From Rhizobium rhizogenes NBRC 13257 (GTDB lineage Bacteria > Pseudomonadota > Alphaproteobacteria > Rhizobiales > Rhizobiaceae), in the NCBI RefSeq assembly GCF_000696095.1, contig NZ_BAYX01000022.1, positions 1 through 64,000 on the forward strand: a DNA stretch of 64,000 nt, read 5' to 3'. Positions 61,314-64,000 of the stretch are shown one piece after another; within the stretch, counting starts at the first letter, position 1; each line of letters opens with the position of its first letter. The notes below the pieces were generated by a model. It did not search any database and had not been told where the DNA came from. It saw nothing but the letters and a program-made list of their open reading frames with translations. Made by a program: the position numbers and the translations under genes.

Positions 61314-61954
61314 CGACACCGTTTACGATCGCCATCGACGGACCGGCCGCGGCAGGCAAGGGAACCTTGTCGCGCCGGATTGCCGACCAGTATGGTTTCC
61401 ACCATCTCGACACCGGCCTGATCTATCGGGCAACGGCCAAGGCCCTGCTCGATGCCGGTCTGCCGCTTAATGACGAGGCCATGGCGGAGGCGATGGCGCG
61501 CAAGGTTGATTTTGGCGGGCTCGACCGTGCCGTGCTGTCAAAACACGAGATCGGCGAGGCGGCCTCGAAGGTCGCCGTCATGCCGGCGGTGCGCCGGGTA
61601 TTGGTCGAGGCGCAACGCGCCTTTTCGCGCAAGGAGCCGGGCACGGTTCTCGACGGGCGCGACATCGGCACCGTCATCCGCCCGGATGCGCCGGTGAAGA
61701 TCTATGTCACGGCCTCGGCCGAGGTTCGCGCAAAGCGGCGTTACGACGAAATCGCCGATGCCGGCGGCAGTGCCGATTATCAGGCGATTTTCGAGGACGT
61801 GAAACGTCGCGACGAGCGCGATATGGGCCGGGCCGACAGCCCCTTGCGGCCGGCGGAAGACGCGCACTTGCTTGATACCTCGGAAATGAGTATAGAAGCG
61901 GCGTTTCAGGCGGCAAAGTCGATCATCGACGCCGCTCTGAGCCGAAATGCCTAA
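61310..61954 (+). CDS. cmk: Cytidylate kinase
   Basis: A 214-aa kinase that phosphorylates CMP and dCMP. The P loop is IAIDGPAAAGKGTLSRRIAD, followed by YGFHHLDTGLIYRATAKALL. The lid region has VLDGRDIGTVIRPDAPVKIY and later RRDERDMGRADSPLRPAEDA. The start is GTG at 61310, overlapping the aroA stop (GTGA), with GGAAGG upstream; the frame continuing back into aroA is not coding. aroA-cmk-rpsA is the classical order. Confidence 0.97.
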   Translation: MTTPFTIAIDGPAAAGKGTLSRRIADQYGFHHLDTGLIYRATAKALLDAGLPLNDEAMAEAMARKVDFGGLDRAVLSKHEIGEAASKVAVMPAVRRVLVEAQRAFSRKEPGTVLDGRDIGTVIRPDAPVKIYVTASAEVRAKRRYDEIADAGGSADYQAIFEDVKRRDERDMGRADSPLRPAEDAHLLDTSEMSIEAAFQAAKSIIDAALSRNA

Positions 61955-62133
61955 CATGCGAGCGGCTTTCGCGTGCCTTGCGCACGAAGCCGCCGATTTT
62001 TAGAAGCCTGACATTCCGTCCAAGCGCCGGATAGCTTTCCCAAGGGAAGGCGGACTGGATGCAGGCCTGTTCAACACAAACCACCGGCGCATCAGTGTCC
62101 AAAATGCATAATAAGGACACGCCAGGAGATTTT

Positions 62134-63837
62134 ATGTCTGTAGCTACCCCCTCTCGCGAAGATTTCGCAGCTCTTCTCGAAGAGTCCTTTGCCAAGAACG
62201 ACCTGGCCGAAGGCTATGTCACCAAGGGCATCGTCACCGGCATCGAGAAGGACGTCGCAGTTGTCGACGTCGGCCTCAAGGTCGAAGGCCGCATCGCACT
62301 GAAGGAATTCGGTGCACGCGCCAAGGACGGCACGCTCAAGGTTGGCGATGAAGTCGAAGTTTACGTCGAGCGTATCGAAAACGCGCTGGGCGAAGCCGTT
62401 CTGTCGCGCGAAAAGGCTCGCCGCGAAGAAAGCTGGATCAAGCTCGAAGCCAAGTTCGAAGCTGGCGAACGCGTTGAAGGCGTCATCTTCAACCAGGTCA
62501 AGGGCGGCTTCACCGTCGATCTCGACGGCGCTATCGCCTTCCTGCCGCGCTCGCAGGTCGATATTCGTCCGATCCGCGACGTGACCCCACTGATGCACAA
62601 CCCGCAGCCCTTCGAAATCCTCAAGATGGACAAGCGCCGCGGCAACATCGTGGTTTCCCGCCGTACGGTTCTGGAAGAATCCCGTGCCGAGCAGCGTTCT
62701 GAAATCGTTCAGAACCTCGAAGAAGGCCAGGTTGTTGACGGCGTCGTCAAGAACATCACCGATTACGGTGCGTTCGTTGACCTCGGCGGCATCGACGGCC
62801 TGCTGCACGTCACCGACATGGCATGGCGCCGTGTGAACCATCCGTCGGAAATCCTGTCCATCGGCCAGCAGGTCAAGGTACAGATCATCCGCATCAACCA
62901 GGAAACCCACCGTATCTCGCTCGGCATGAAGCAGCTCGAGAGCGATCCGTGGGATGGCATCCAGGCCAAGTATCCGGAAGGCAAGAAGATTTCCGGTACC
63001 GTTACGAACATCACCGACTACGGTGCGTTCGTCGAGCTGGAGCCGGGCATCGAAGGCCTGATCCACATCTCGGAAATGTCCTGGACCAAGAAGAACGTAC
63101 ACCCCGGCAAGATCCTGTCCACGAGCCAGGAAGTCGAAGTGGTCGTTCTCGAAGTCGATCCGACCAAGCGCCGTATCTCGCTCGGCCTGAAGCAGACGCT
63201 CGAAAATCCGTGGGCTGCATTCGCCCGCAACCATCCGGCCGGCACCGAAGTCGAAGGCGAAGTCAAGAACAAGACCGAATTCGGCCTGTTCATCGGCCTC
63301 GACGGCGATGTGGACGGCATGGTGCACCTCTCCGACCTCGACTGGAACCGTCCGGGCGAACAGGTCATCGAGGAGTTCAACAAGGGTGATGTCGTCAAGG
63401 CCGTCGTTCTCGACGTCGATGTCGACAAGGAACGCATCTCGCTCGGCATCAAGCAGCTCGGCAAGGATGCAGTCGGCGAAGCCGCTGCTTCTGGCGACCT
63501 GCGCAAGAATGCAGTCGTTTCCTGCGAAGTTATCGCAGTCAACGACGGCGGCATCGAAGTGAAGCTCGTCAGCCACGACGACATCACCTCGTTCATCCGC
63601 CGCGCCGATCTGTCGCGTGACCGTGACGAACAGCGTCCGGAGCGTTTCTCGGTCGGTCAGGTTGTCGACGCTCGCGTCACCAACTTCTCCAAGAAGGACC
63701 GCAAGATCATGCTGTCCATCAAGGCTCTGGAAATCGCAGAAGAGAAGGAAGCAGTTGCTCAGTTCGGTTCGTCCGACTCGGGCGCTTCGCTCGGCGACAT
63801 CCTGGGTGCGGCTCTGAAGAACCGCGGCGCCGAATAA
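62134..63837 (+). CDS. rpsA: 30S ribosomal protein S1
   Basis: A 567-aa RNA-binding protein that helps mRNA bind the 30S subunit. It consists of six S1 domains, recognisable by repeated elements such as ITDYGAFVDLGGIDGLLHVT, ITDYGAFVELEPGIEGLIHI and FGLFIGLDGDVDGMVHLSDL. The last domain is the most diverged. ATG at 62134 has AGGAGATTTT directly upstream. The 179-base gap from cmk can hold its own promoter and leader. A strong terminator follows. Confidence 0.98.
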   Translation: MSVATPSREDFAALLEESFAKNDLAEGYVTKGIVTGIEKDVAVVDVGLKVEGRIALKEFGARAKDGTLKVGDEVEVYVERIENALGEAVLSREKARREESWIKLEAKFEAGERVEGVIFNQVKGGFTVDLDGAIAFLPRSQVDIRPIRDVTPLMHNPQPFEILKMDKRRGNIVVSRRTVLEESRAEQRSEIVQNLEEGQVVDGVVKNITDYGAFVDLGGIDGLLHVTDMAWRRVNHPSEILSIGQQVKVQIIRINQETHRISLGMKQLESDPWDGIQAKYPEGKKISGTVTNITDYGAFVELEPGIEGLIHISEMSWTKKNVHPGKILSTSQEVEVVVLEVDPTKRRISLGLKQTLENPWAAFARNHPAGTEVEGEVKNKTEFGLFIGLDGDVDGMVHLSDLDWNRPGEQVIEEFNKGDVVKAVVLDVDVDKERISLGIKQLGKDAVGEAAASGDLRKNAVVSCEVIAVNDGGIEVKLVSHDDITSFIRRADLSRDRDEQRPERFSVGQVVDARVTNFSKKDRKIMLSIKALEIAEEKEAVAQFGSSDSGASLGDILGAALKNRGAE

Positions 63838-63862
63838 TCCTCGGCAAGCCTGATAGAAATAG

Positions 63863-63893
63863 AAAACCCGCCGGAGCGATCCGGCGGGTTTTT
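63863..63893. terminator. Bidirectional terminator after rpsA
   Basis: AAAACCCGCCGG and CCGGCGGGTTTT pair perfectly around a short loop, with five T residues on the plus strand. It also lies 28 bases past the end of the convergent gene at the window edge. Confidence 0.94.
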
Positions 63894-63920
63894 GTTTGAG
63901 CTTCTTGTGGCCCGGCTATT

Positions 63921-64000
63921 TCATTCCCAACCGACCATGCGCCGATAGAAATCGAAGGCGTGATCGGACAGAGGATCGACCGGCGCGGGAGCCGGCAGCG
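63921..64000 (-). CDS. C-terminal end of an unidentified protein, cut by the right edge
   Basis: A minus-strand frame entering from the right edge reads LPAPAPVDPLSDHAFDFYRR then MVGWE and stops at TGA (63921-63923). The Pro/Ala-rich stretch followed by a compact end looks coding, and a terminator lies just beyond it. Too little is present to assign a family. Confidence 0.55.
   Translation of the reverse strand, partial: LPAPAPVDPLSDHAFDFYRRMVGWE

Overview
This window reads as chromosomal DNA of a Rhizobium/Agrobacterium-clade alphaproteobacterium (order Rhizobiales). The evidence is the high GC content, a CP4-type class II EPSP synthase, Irr next to fabA-fabB-fabI, a DUF982 protein, RNA polymerase signals of the rhizobial type (CTTGNN / CTATAT-like), and intergenic palindromes of the kind scattered through rhizobial genomes. 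The placement is by family recognition, not by a database search. Almost everything is core chromosome. I see no phage, insertion sequence, CRISPR array or defence island.

Layout. Positions 1-5.5 kb hold a partial gene, a small unknown gene, an OmpR-type regulator with its histidine kinase, an RNA pseudouridine synthase, a phosphoribosyltransferase and a long-form SAICAR synthase. From 5.8 to 12.8 kb come a NodT-type outer-membrane efflux lipoprotein, an SH3-domain protein with 21-residue repeats, three very small minus-strand genes (one of only 40 aa) and a bifunctional penicillin-binding protein. From 13 to 18.9 kb are dnaK-dnaJ behind a heat-shock-type promoter, recF, a MoeB/ThiF-like E1 protein and an acetyltransferase. 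From 18.9 to 28.5 kb is a mixed metabolic set: methyltransferase, 2-hydroxyacid dehydrogenase, SH3 protein, CadD-like transporter, PfkB kinase, AEC transporter, patatin, membrane cytochrome c, kdsB and pheA. From 28.5 to 31.4 kb lie a VOC protein, a small protein, a WYL regulator with a clear operator, nudC and a HIT protein.

From 31.5 to 37.7 kb are the SRP RNA gene (ffs), dnaX, the ybaB/ebfC homologue, an Lrp regulator, a serine hydrolase, a MOSC protein, recR and an MltB-type lytic transglycosylase. From 37.7 to 49 kb is the translation and RNA-decay block rimP-nusA-ylxR-infB-rbfA-truB, an exported hydrolase, rpsO and pnp. Three leaders here carry RNA structures that look regulatory. From 49 to 59 kb are an RsmC-like methyltransferase, a small ORF, a dienelactone-hydrolase-like protein, an acetyltransferase, the fabA-fabB-fabI operon divergent from irr, and several membrane proteins. 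A frameshifted GIY-YIG gene and tRNA-Ala(GGC) follow. The window ends with a TIGR02300-type acidic protein, aroA-cmk-rpsA, and the tail of an unidentified gene.

I did not find a clearly new multi-gene system. The most useful unlisted signals are a promoter-terminator arrangement in front of rimP-nusA, a 21-bp perfect palindrome upstream of the PBP gene, a near-perfect operator next to the WYL regulator, an orphan terminated transcript at about 23.5 kb, the GIY-YIG pseudogene, a 40-aa gene with a strong ribosome binding site, and Gly rather than Ala at position 100 of the CP4-like EPSP synthase.
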